From contig JAJYOS010000299.1 in the NCBI GenBank assembly GCA_021796055.1, forward strand, positions 1 to 7,549: a DNA stretch of 7,549 nucleotides, read 5' to 3'. Position numbers and translations under genes: made by a program. Below, piece by piece: positions 1 to 5,770 of this stretch (positions within the stretch are counted from its first letter, which is position 1; each line of letters opens with the position of its first letter). The notes beneath the pieces are model-generated. The model made no database searches. It saw only the letters and a list, made by a program, of their open reading frames with translations, and had not been told where the DNA came from. This DNA comes from Bacteroidota bacterium. GTDB lineage: Bacteria > Bacteroidota > Kryptoniia > Kryptoniales > JAKASW01.

Positions 1-2
1 AC

Positions 3-152
3 CATCTTGCCTATGTCGATAAGGACGTCGCAACGGAGGTGAATGAACTTTGCGCATGGCTTGGAATCGGTATTATGAATCCGGTAAGTTACCAAGATTA
101 TCTTCAAAGACCACGGCCGATTCGCTCGGAAATTCTAAACCCGAATTTCTAA
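3..152 (+). CDS. C-terminal end of an unrecognised protein (partial)
   Basis: Reading from base 3, an open frame gives 49 residues and stops at TAA 150-152; the gene begins upstream of the window. The first part reads like ordinary protein (HLAYVDKDVATEVNELCAWL, then GIGIMNP), and I do not recognise the family. The last residues (EILNPNF) are encoded by the left arm of the A/T-rich repeat that begins about base 130, so the present stop appears to be supplied by the repeat. The two other forward frames close early here (stops near 19 and 40), which supports this one. A one-sided fragment this short cannot be assigned a function; it could also be a chance open frame. Confidence 0.5.
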   Translation, partial: HLAYVDKDVATEVNELCAWLGIGIMNPVSYQDYLQRPRPIRSEILNPNF

Positions 153-262
153 ATTCCAGACAATGCTCGAAATTTGAAATACAAAATTTCATGGAAGCGA
201 TTTATCATTTTGGACTTGGGTCATATGGATTTGTTCACAGTTTCGGACTTAGGTTTTAGAGT
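130..262. repeat. Degenerate A/T-rich inverted-repeat element between genes
   Basis: The left end (from about 133, TCTAAACCCGAATTTC) resembles the reverse complement of the right end (about 238-261), which reads TCTAAAACCTAAGTCCGAAA on the other strand. Inside are several AAATTT-like words, including a perfect 7-base inverted repeat GAAATTT (169-175) / AAATTTC (184-190). Base composition differs sharply from the G/C-richer genes on both sides. From memory it resembles a family of intergenic repeats in many uncultured-phylum genomes, built from words like CCGAAATTC with a TTTGGTCATTGGGATTTG-like part; 205-235 has a similar stretch. It shows no coding potential. Boundaries are approximate, and the family assignment needs a whole-genome comparison. 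Confidence 0.5.
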
Positions 263-290
263 CTTGTGCCGTTGGTCAGAGAGACTTGTC

Positions 291-300
291 AAAGGAGAGG
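291..300 (+). promoter_or_regulatory. Ribosome binding site deciding the phosphofructokinase start
   Basis: AAAGGAGAGG ends 6 nt before ATG 307, with the GGAG core 9 nt away. An in-frame TTG at 286 lies upstream of this site and so cannot use it. This fixes the start at 307, or less likely at GTG 304. Confidence 0.75.
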
Positions 301-306
301 GGCGTG

Positions 307-1548
307 ATGTTGTCTTCTAACTTGCTTGTCGCCCAGGGCGGCGGTCCCACTGCCGTGATTAACTGCAGTCTGGTTGGAATAGTTGAAGAAGTCAGGAGCG
401 CCGGGAGGGGAAAAATCGGGAAGGTGATCGGCGCACTCCGCGGCGTGAGCGGCATCATTGAAGAGGATCTTGTCGATCTTGGAAAGGAAACTCCTGCAAC
501 GCTCAGAAAGATTTGTCAAAGGCCAGGGGCAGCCTTGGGTTCGTGCCGCAGGAAGATGTCTGAAGAGGACTATGGCCGCATAGTCGACGTGCTCAGGAAG
601 TACAAGGTCAGGTACTTCTTTTACATAGGTGGTAATGGCTCGATGCACACCGTGCAAAAAGTGGAACAGGCGGCACGCCGGGTCGGATACGAGCTGGCTG
701 CTATCGGCATCCCTAAGACGATCGACAATGACCTGGCCTATACCGACCATAGCCCGGGGTACGGGAGCGCAGCGAGATACGTCGCGTCGGTTACCAGAGA
801 GATTGGTCTTGATGTGGAGACGTTGCCGCCCCCGGTTTCCGTTATTGAGACCCTCGGAAGGAATACCGGTTGGCTGGCTGCCGCTGCTTCGATAGCTCAA
901 CTGGACAAAGATAGCTCACCGAATCTGATTTATGTACCTGAGAGACCGATGAGCGTAAACCGTGTTTTGTCGGACGTTTCGGATGTGTTCGACAGGCTGG
1001 GTCGTGTCGTCGTTGTCGTAAGCGAAGGGCTGAAGGACGAGACCGGCAATTATCTCGGCGGAACCAGGGGCAAAGCATCGAAAGACGGTTTCGGCAGGGG
1101 ATTGCCAGGCGGCGCTGCCGCATATCTTGCTGAGCAGATTTCCGAGAAGCTGAAGATAAGAGCAAGGAGTGAAAAGCCGGGTCTTGCGACAAGGACAGGG
1201 ATAGAGTATGCGTCAGCAGTCGATCAAAAAGAAGCATATCTTGTGGGGAAGTCAGGCATCCGTTCGGCACTGTCGGGTGAGAGCGGCGTGATGATGACGC
1301 TCTTGCGGGAACGCGCAAAGAATTATCGCTGCACGGTCGGTACTGTTCCGCTAAAGGCCGTCGCGGTTACCGAGAAAGTCTTGCCGGCGGAATTTATGAA
1401 CGCCAGCGGCAACTTTGCAAGTGAAGCTTTCATCGACTACTGTTTGCCGATAATCGGTGGGCCTGTCAGATTGTTCCCTTCGCTCGCAAAACGAAGATTG
1501 CGCGAATCCGTTCGCAGAACAACCCGAATTGCTCCAGGTGCACTTTGA
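307..1548 (+). CDS. pfp: 6-phosphofructokinase, probably diphosphate-dependent
   Basis: A 413-residue cytoplasmic enzyme of the PfkA family, which phosphorylates fructose 6-phosphate to fructose 1,6-bisphosphate. The N-terminal GGGPTAVIN loop, YIGGNGS (N110, G111), PKTIDNDL (K137, T138, D140 as catalytic base), LGRNTGW (R185) and VSEG (E240) follow the family order, and length suits the group of about 400 residues. Lysine after proline in PKTIDND is typical of diphosphate users and of some ATP enzymes such as those of trypanosomes. G111 is the residue usual in ATP enzymes, and N110 replaces the usual aspartate of GGDGS. The C-terminal segment (LPAEFMNASGNFASEAFIDY) resembles diphosphate enzymes. 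Family is sure, donor is not. The aldolase-like gene follows after 46 nt, suggesting co-transcription and a joint step on a phosphorylated ketose. Confidence 0.92.
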   Translation: MLSSNLLVAQGGGPTAVINCSLVGIVEEVRSAGRGKIGKVIGALRGVSGIIEEDLVDLGKETPATLRKICQRPGAALGSCRRKMSEEDYGRIVDVLRKYKVRYFFYIGGNGSMHTVQKVEQAARRVGYELAAIGIPKTIDNDLAYTDHSPGYGSAARYVASVTREIGLDVETLPPPVSVIETLGRNTGWLAAAASIAQLDKDSSPNLIYVPERPMSVNRVLSDVSDVFDRLGRVVVVVSEGLKDETGNYLGGTRGKASKDGFGRGLPGGAAAYLAEQISEKLKIRARSEKPGLATRTGIEYASAVDQKEAYLVGKSGIRSALSGESGVMMTLLRERAKNYRCTVGTVPLKAVAVTEKVLPAEFMNASGNFASEAFIDYCLPIIGGPVRLFPSLAKRRLRESVRRTTRIAPGAL

Positions 1549-1594
1549 CCGACAAATGGAATATTGACCGTAGGTGATTCGATGCTAGGACCGA

Positions 1595-2665
1595 ATGAGT
1601 ACGTACTCAGATACCAAAACGAAAAGTTCCAGGAAGGATATGTTATCCTACAAATTCAATCTTGAAGATTTCTTTCCAAAGAAACTCTTTTACCAGATCA
1701 CCGATGTCCGTGTAGACCGACCGGAGGCAGTGATCGATCACGCACAAAGCAGAAAACGCCGGACCAGACTTACCAATGACGGTAAACTCGTAATTCTGGC
1801 CGCAGACCATCCGGGGAGACGTGTGACGCTGCTGCGAAACGATCCGATCGGTATGGGGGATCGTTACGAATATCTTGGACGCGTGCTTCGGGTATTAACA
1901 GACGATCGATTCGATGGGGTGATGGGTACCACAGATATGGTGGAGGATATTCTCATCGTTGACTATCTGTATAAGCAGAAGACCGGAAGAAGCTTCACGG
2001 ACGGTAAGGTAATCACAGGTTGCATGAACAGAGGCGGACATGCGGGGTCGGTTTACGAGTTGGAAGACAATTTCACGTCTTTCACCGCGGAGAGCTTGAA
2101 AAAGATGAATCTCGACGGTGGGAAAATGATGTACCGCCTGGATCAATCGGATCATGGTTCGCTCTTAACCATCCGCGAATGTGCGGATGCAGTAACGGAA
2201 TTAAGCCGCCTCGGGTTGTATGCGTTCATTGAGCCCGTGACGGTAGAGAGCATGGAAAAGAACCATTCCTTTAAGACAGACATCGAGACCCTGGTCAAAG
2301 ACGTAGGAGCGGCGGCAGCGCTTGGAGAAACGTCTCTTAAGACATGGCTCAAGATTTCATACAACGAGGACTTTGAAAGGGTAGCGCGTGCGACAACTCT
2401 ACCGATACTTCTGCTCGGCGGTCCAGCGAAAGATTCCCCGAAAGATACCATAAGCGCGTTTGCAAAAGCAATGAAGGCGGCGCCGAACGTCCGCGGCGCT
2501 ATGGTCGGGCGTAACGTGACTTTTGTGAAGGACGGGGATCCACGCGCCGTGGCAATGGCACTTTCTATGGTAGTTCACGAAGGCTATTCAGCCGAGGACG
2601 CGATGAAATACATGGATGGGAGCATGGGGGTGGGGATGGACTTTTTTACGGCGGCGTTTTCTTAA
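1595..2665 (+). CDS. Cgl0159-family (beta/alpha)8 class I aldolase-like protein
   Basis: A 356-residue protein matching along its length the Cgl0159 family, related to DhnA/LsrF-type class I aldolases. Visible landmarks are AADHPGRR (D71), GCMNRGGHAGSVYELED, LDGGKMMYRLD, TWLKISY (K253, position of the Schiff-base lysine), LLLGGPAKDS (GG 275-276, phosphate loop) and GAMVGRNV near the end. Such enzymes cleave or form phosphorylated ketoses through a lysine imine. In actinobacteria the family occurs with inositol catabolism genes; no other inositol gene is seen here. The partner phosphofructokinase suggests fructose 1,6-bisphosphate or another ketose bisphosphate as substrate, which is inference. 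Start ATG 1595 has AGGA four bases upstream, rather close. A later in-frame ATG at 1640 has AGGAAGG only 2 nt away, so 1595 is preferred. Frame intact, no signal peptide. Confidence 0.85.
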   Translation: MSTYSDTKTKSSRKDMLSYKFNLEDFFPKKLFYQITDVRVDRPEAVIDHAQSRKRRTRLTNDGKLVILAADHPGRRVTLLRNDPIGMGDRYEYLGRVLRVLTDDRFDGVMGTTDMVEDILIVDYLYKQKTGRSFTDGKVITGCMNRGGHAGSVYELEDNFTSFTAESLKKMNLDGGKMMYRLDQSDHGSLLTIRECADAVTELSRLGLYAFIEPVTVESMEKNHSFKTDIETLVKDVGAAAALGETSLKTWLKISYNEDFERVARATTLPILLLGGPAKDSPKDTISAFAKAMKAAPNVRGAMVGRNVTFVKDGDPRAVAMALSMVVHEGYSAEDAMKYMDGSMGVGMDFFTAAFS

Positions 2666-2705
2666 CAGACCACCCCGGGGCCCAGTTCCCTGGATGTCCG
2701 GTCTG
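2666..2705 (+). terminator. Possible hairpin just after the aldolase stop
   Basis: CAGACC (2666-2671) can pair with GGTCTG (2700-2705). Inside lies CCAG-TTCC-CTGG (2682-2693) and a CCCCGGGG palindrome (2673-2680). The position directly after the TAA suits a 3' end for the phosphofructokinase-aldolase transcript. No run of T follows, so a classical intrinsic terminator is not shown. A second weak stem, GCAGGG/CCCTGC (2736-2741 with 2755-2760), follows before the glycosidase. Confidence 0.3.
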
Positions 2706-2809
2706 ACCCATGACGCGATCTGAAGATGTTACTTTGCAGGGCAAATAGTGACATCCCTGCCGGACCCATACAGTAATCTCTTGCCTCCATAAGACATCCC
2801 CCTTCACAT

Positions 2810-3421
2810 ATGTCAATTAAAACTTCACCTGTCATCTTCCTGACGGATTCAATTGCGGGAGCTTTTCTGAGATCGATTTTGATAATTGCTCTCATTGCAC
2901 TCATCAGCAATTTATCCATTGCGCAAACAGGTTCTTCCGAAATTCCGCAGCCCGTGATTCCCGGCGGTGTCGGAATCAACATCCACTTTACGACCGGCCA
3001 TACTCAAGATCTCGATATGATAGCGGCAGCCGGCTTCAAGTTTATCCTGATGGATTGCATCTGGTCGTCCATTGAGACTGCCAGAGGAACTTATGATTGG
3101 TTGGCTTATGATCAACTCATATCCAATCTCAATCAGCGCGGACTGCGTGCAATCCTGATATTAGATTACAACAATCCATTGTACTTGAGCCCGGGAGCAA
3201 GTGTCGACACGGGCCCCGCCGACTCGACGGACATAGATGCATATTGCAGATGGGCCGCAGCAACTGTGAAGCACTTCGAAGGGAATCATATCATCTGGGA
3301 GATCTGGAATGAACCCAACAATGGTTCGTTCTGGAAGCCTTCACCGAGTGCTGCACAGTATGCAACTATGGCGCTTGCAGCTTGTAAGGCAATACGCCAG
3401 GCAGACCCAAGGCAACAATAA
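2810..3421 (+). CDS. N-terminal fragment of the broken glycosidase
   Basis: 203 residues. Residues about 20-39 (LRSILIIALIALISNLSIAQ) form a signal-peptide core ending in an AQ-type cleavage site. The barrel then starts with GVGINIHFTTGH, continues through GTYDWLAYDQLISNL and RGLRAILILDYNNPLY (strand three region), and reaches HIIWEIWNEPNN with the acid/base glutamate E168. The frame ends at TAA 3419-3421, immediately after the one-base lesion. Alone it would be an export-competent half barrel without the nucleophile. Confidence 0.7.
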   Translation: MSIKTSPVIFLTDSIAGAFLRSILIIALIALISNLSIAQTGSSEIPQPVIPGGVGINIHFTTGHTQDLDMIAAAGFKFILMDCIWSSIETARGTYDWLAYDQLISNLNQRGLRAILILDYNNPLYLSPGASVDTGPADSTDIDAYCRWAAATVKHFEGNHIIWEIWNEPNNGSFWKPSPSAAQYATMALAACKAIRQADPRQQ

Positions 3422-3912
3422 TCGGACCGGCAGCGGACAGATTCCCGTCAGATCTGTTGGATTCGGTCATGACTTCCGGTGTGATCAATTATCTCGACGG
3501 CGTCAGCGTTCATCCCTACAGGGGTGACCTTTACCCGGAGACAGCTCCGTACTACACGCCAACATCGACACCAAATGATCGTGGCTACCACTGGCTCGAT
3601 AGTCTGATCACACTATATGAGCCCGCGGGAAAGAGCATCCCGATTGTCTGCAGCGAATGGGGATATAGCAACAGCTCGTTATCAATTCAAACACAGGCGG
3701 ACTACCTCGCGAGAATACAACTGTTCAACCTGTATGACGGTATTCCTCTCTCTATCTGGTATGATTGGACCGGCGGCAATCCAAGTTTTAACATCGTCAA
3801 CTCCAATCTGATTCCGAAACTTCCGTATGTCACGGCCACCACGCTCACCCGTGAACTGCGTGGGTATCAAATGCGTGGACGATATGATACCGGCGACAGT
3901 GGTTCGATATGA
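3412..3912 (+). CDS. Middle fragment of the broken glycosidase
   Basis: This frame continues the barrel without a gap: ATIIGPAADRFPSDLLDSVM joins naturally to the ADP at the end of the first fragment. It carries DGVSVHPYR, the nucleophile motif CSEWGYS, and IWYDWTGGNP of the last barrel strand, then reads LTRELRGYQMRGRYDTGD, where related glycosidases begin a small C-terminal beta subdomain. It stops out of frame at TGA 3910-3912. A TTG at 3457 or ATG at 3469 could be called as a start, but no ribosome binding site supports either; it should be read as part of the pseudogene. Confidence 0.65.
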   Translation, partial: ATIIGPAADRFPSDLLDSVMTSGVINYLDGVSVHPYRGDLYPETAPYYTPTSTPNDRGYHWLDSLITLYEPAGKSIPIVCSEWGYSNSSLSIQTQADYLARIQLFNLYDGIPLSIWYDWTGGNPSFNIVNSNLIPKLPYVTATTLTRELRGYQMRGRYDTGDSGSI

Positions 3913-4111
3913 TTTACCCAAGACATCCCATATCACGATCAAAGTCTTCGACATCTTGGGGAACGAAGTGGCAACTCTGGTGAACGGGGTTCAACCTCCC
4001 GGTCGTTACCAGGTTCAATTCAGCGGCTCAAAGTACGCCAGCGGTGTGTATCTGGTTGTGATGAAGGCAGGTTCGTTTGCGGGCGTCCAAAAGATTTTGA
4101 TGATAAAATAG
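3827..4111 (+). CDS. C-terminal T9SS type A sorting domain fragment
   Basis: The homologous part begins about base 3890 and reads PATVVRYDLPKTSHITIKVF, then DILGNEVATLVN, PPGRYQVQFSGS, YASGVYLVVMKAG and a final KILMIK. This is the standard order of the T9SS C-terminal domain (turn-rich beta sandwich ending in basic residues). Cargo proteins carry it to be recognised by the secretion pore and anchored or released at the surface. The usual opening NYPNPFN is missing; only the PATV-like residues after it remain. The ATG at 3827 belongs to shadow sequence and is not a real start. Confidence 0.75.
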   Translation: MSRPPRSPVNCVGIKCVDDMIPATVVRYDLPKTSHITIKVFDILGNEVATLVNGVQPPGRYQVQFSGSKYASGVYLVVMKAGSFAGVQKILMIK

Positions 4112-4138
4112 TATCAATTGACCCATGATCAATTGGTA
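4112..4138. promoter_or_regulatory. Near-perfect inverted repeat before lacI-type gene, candidate operator
   Basis: TATCAATTG (4112-4120) and CAATTGGTA (4130-4138) are inverted copies with one mismatch, separated by 9 nt. ATCAATTG also occurs as a direct repeat (4113-4120 and 4128-4135). It follows the glycosidase stop by no bases and precedes the regulator start by about 85 nt. An autoregulatory site is a reasonable guess. However, LacI-type operators usually have a central CG, which this lacks, so another regulator is possible. Confidence 0.4.
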
Positions 4139-4149
4139 TTAACTATAAG
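4118..4149 (+). promoter_or_regulatory. Possible sigma70 promoter of the LacI-family regulator
   Basis: TTGACC (4118-4123, five of six bases to TTGACA) and TATAAG (4144-4149, five of six to TATAAT) flank a 20-nt spacer. That is longer than the ideal 17, so it would be a weak promoter. The inverted repeat 4112-4138 covers the -35 box and most of the spacer, which would suit repression. Confidence 0.3.
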
Positions 4150-4211
4150 TAAGAGCATTGTTTCAAGCGCGAAGATCCCGACCGCACAAGATCCCCAAAA
4201 GGATGATAGAC

Positions 4212-4217
4212 AAAGGA
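4212..4217 (+). promoter_or_regulatory. Ribosome binding site deciding the LacI-family start
   Basis: AAAGGA lies 5 nt before TTG 4223. The helix-turn-helix starts three residues after that TTG, as in nearly all LacI-family proteins. The upstream in-frame TTG at 4118 would add 35 unrelated residues and would place the operator-like repeat inside the gene. Confidence 0.7.
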
Positions 4218-4222
4218 AACCC

Positions 4223-5233
4223 TTGAGTGCGACGATTCATGACGTAGCAAAAGTGGCTCAGGTCTCAGTGAGAACAGTGTCCAGGGTAATGAATAGCCCG
4301 GGGGTAGTGAGTGATAAGACAATCGTGGACGTTCGAAGGGCGATGGAAGATCTTGGCTACCAGCCGAGCCATGTGGCTCGTTCGCTTGTCACCAAGAAAA
4401 CCAACACAATCGGTATCGTCATGCCAGATATAAAGAATACATTCTTCAACAGTTGGTTCCGCGCTCTTGAAGAATATGCCGGTCAGTCAGGGTACACGAC
4501 TTTCCTTTGCAATGCGGATGAAGATCCGACGAAGGAGATGAAGTTCGTGAGGCTTCTGCAAGCTCATCGGGTGGATGGAGTCTTGATTGTGCCGCGCAGC
4601 GTTGAAGCTGTAAAATATCTTGTCAAGAACAAAACTGTCACCGTGCTTGTCGACCGGATGTACCACGATGTCGGCACAGATGTCGTCTCGACCGATCATT
4701 ATGATGGAGCGCGCAGAATTACAGAATATTTGATTGGAATGGGACATGAAAGAATAGGCGTACTTACGGGGCCAGACTTCATGTTCCCGAGCGCTGAGAG
4801 ATATCGGGGATTTTGTGACGCGATGAAAGGGAGTGAGATTCGGATAGTGCCACAATTTGTGAAGAATTGTGAATTCAAAGAGAAGAGAGCCTACGATGCT
4901 GTTGACGAGCTGCTGACCGGTGGGTCTTTTCCAACGGCTTTTTTTGCGTTTAACAGTCTTACAGCCATTGGTGCTATCAAAGCTATAAACTCCCATGGAT
5001 TGAAAATCCCCGACGACATATCATTGGTCTGCTACGATGAAATCCCGGGTAACGACATTTTCAATCCTAAGATTACTCATGTCCGGCAGCCGATAGTCGA
5101 GCTCGGACATCGAGCGACGCGACTGCTTATCGACCGGATTGAGAATCCGAATCGGGATGAAACTGCGAAAATCTTTTTGAAACCTGAATTGATAATGGGT
5201 GAATCATGCATGAAGCTTCGTCGGAACTCTTGA
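4223..5233 (+). CDS. LacI-family transcriptional regulator
   Basis: A 336-residue cytoplasmic repressor, the usual length of the family. The N-terminal helix-turn-helix spans TIHDVAKVAQVSVRTVSRVM (residues 4-23), with V16 and R17 at the base-reading positions of the recognition helix. The hinge follows (YQPSHVARSLV, L55 being the leucine that enters the minor groove). Then comes TNTIGIVMPD and a periplasmic-binding-protein-like sensor domain to the end, with FNSLTAIGAIKAI, PDDISLVCYDEI and ITHVRQP as typical late motifs. It should bind a sugar or sugar phosphate and release DNA on binding. Neighbours (broken glycosidase, TonB receptor) point to carbohydrate control; the ligand is unknown. TTG is taken as start because of AAAGGA upstream. 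Possible sites are 4112-4138 and AACCGGTT at 5513-5520. Confidence 0.93.
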   Translation: MSATIHDVAKVAQVSVRTVSRVMNSPGVVSDKTIVDVRRAMEDLGYQPSHVARSLVTKKTNTIGIVMPDIKNTFFNSWFRALEEYAGQSGYTTFLCNADEDPTKEMKFVRLLQAHRVDGVLIVPRSVEAVKYLVKNKTVTVLVDRMYHDVGTDVVSTDHYDGARRITEYLIGMGHERIGVLTGPDFMFPSAERYRGFCDAMKGSEIRIVPQFVKNCEFKEKRAYDAVDELLTGGSFPTAFFAFNSLTAIGAIKAINSHGLKIPDDISLVCYDEIPGNDIFNPKITHVRQPIVELGHRATRLLIDRIENPNRDETAKIFLKPELIMGESCMKLRRNS

Positions 5234-5321
5234 AAGTCAACCGGCTGAATTCTGGACGGCATGATGGGATATGAAAGAATTGCTACTAGTGTATAGCGCT
5301 CACCGAATGGCAGAAGCGGGC

Positions 5322-5351
5322 TTGACACATTCGTTGGAAGGGTGTTACATT
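5322..5351 (+). promoter_or_regulatory. Candidate sigma70 promoter upstream of the TonB receptor
   Basis: A perfect TTGACA (5322-5327) is followed after 18 nt by TACATT (5346-5351, four of six bases to TATAAT). Start of transcription would fall near 5358, next to the palindromes at 5363-5380. A TATAAT at 5365-5370 is better as a -10 box but has no -35 at a usable distance. Confidence 0.4.
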
Positions 5352-5362
5352 GAGTGCGGAAT

Positions 5363-5380
5363 TGTATAATACATTGTATT
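5363..5380. promoter_or_regulatory. Two overlapping palindromes, candidate operator
   Basis: TGTAT-A-ATACA (5363-5373) and AATACA-T-TGTATT (5368-5380) are both perfect inverted repeats around a single base and share the middle half-site, giving three alternating half-sites. The block lies just after the candidate promoter, where a repressor would block transcription. The odd-base centre differs from the CG-centred operators usual for LacI proteins, so the binding protein is uncertain. Confidence 0.4.
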
Positions 5381-5498
5381 GGCTCTAACCGTTGCGGAAA
5401 AGGACGTTTCATGGTGCATGAGATTGCTGGCATCACGATGAAGGTCCGGTAAGTAGGAGGAGCCGCCCTGTGCAATGTGACTCAGAAGGCGAAGCTGT

Positions 5499-5539
5499 GC
5501 CGCGAGTGAGGAAACCGGTTGTGATCTATAGGTCGCGGC
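5499..5539 (+). promoter_or_regulatory. Hairpin with AACCGGTT palindrome in the loop
   Basis: GCCGCGA (5499-5505) pairs perfectly with TCGCGGC (5533-5539) around a 27-nt loop. The loop contains AACCGGTT (5513-5520), a CG-centred palindrome that fits the AANCGNTT core seen in several LacI-family operators (for example GalR-type). A related AACCGGCT is at 5239-5246, just after the regulator gene. It may be the site of the neighbouring repressor; chance is not excluded. Confidence 0.35.
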
Positions 5540-5657
5540 TAGAAGATAAAAGGAGTGTTATAGAAACTGACTAACGTTGGACAAAAAGATGAAACGAACT
5601 AACCTCTGCAATTGCTATCACATACGGTTGCAGCAGTACTGTTCGTGCTTGTCGCAA

Positions 5658-5694
5658 GTCGATGTTGGGTGACGGACCTCATCCCGACATCGAT
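5658..5694 (+). promoter_or_regulatory. Strong hairpin in the leader before the TonB receptor
   Basis: CGATGTTGGG (5660-5669) pairs with CCCGACATCG (5683-5692) with one G-T wobble. The stem extends inward through TGA/TCA (5670-5672 with 5679-5681, one bulged T at 5682) to a 6-nt loop, and outward by one A-T pair and one wobble. TGTTCTTTGAT follows, only a weak T tract. It could be a terminator, an attenuator part, or a relic of a lost gene. Confidence 0.4.
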
Positions 5695-5770
5695 GTTCTT
5701 TGATAGGTGCAAAGCCGATGTCGAACACCGACGCCATTTACCTCCTATTATGGTTACCTGTCTGAACTCG

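Larger units (their letters stand above)
2810..4111 (+). pseudogene. Broken secreted glycoside hydrolase (clan GH-A) with T9SS sorting tail
   Basis: Three pieces in frames 2, 1 and 2 together describe one exported enzyme: signal peptide, (beta/alpha)8 glycosidase, and a T9SS type A sorting domain that would lead it through the outer membrane. Both catalytic carboxylates of a clan GH-A retaining glycosidase are visible: acid/base glutamate in EIWNEPNN (codon 3311-3313) and nucleophile candidate in CSEWGYS (codon 3655-3657). They lie on opposite sides of the first frameshift, so no single piece can be active. The second break joins the end of the barrel directly to the sorting domain and removes what would normally lie between. 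Family within the clan (GH5- or GH39-like) is not resolved. A sequencing error could explain the first lesion but not easily the second. No good ribosome binding site is seen before ATG 2810. Confidence 0.8.

Noticed and set aside
50..259. 69-codon open frame from ATG-like start at 50 through the repeat
   Set aside because: Most of it is translated repeat; the first bases are better read in the frame starting at base 3.
289..900. 203-codon open frame on the minus strand inside the phosphofructokinase
   Set aside because: Lies opposite a clearly recognised gene with intact motifs; its translation shows no family features.
2662..2982. 106-codon minus-strand frame over the gap before the glycosidase
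   Set aside because: Overlaps the signal peptide region of a recognised protein; no motif and no ribosome binding site.
4118..4222. Longer LacI-family protein starting at TTG 4118
   Set aside because: Adds 35 residues with no counterpart in the family; AAAGGA before TTG 4223 and the position of the helix-turn-helix fit the shorter form.
5365..5370. TATAAT as the main -10 box
   Set aside because: The perfect TTGACA is 37 nt upstream and no other -35 box is at 16-19 nt; it fits better as part of the palindromes.
5077..5475. 132-codon minus-strand frame overlapping the end of the regulator
   Set aside because: Mostly antisense to the LacI-family C-terminus; translation has no recognisable features.
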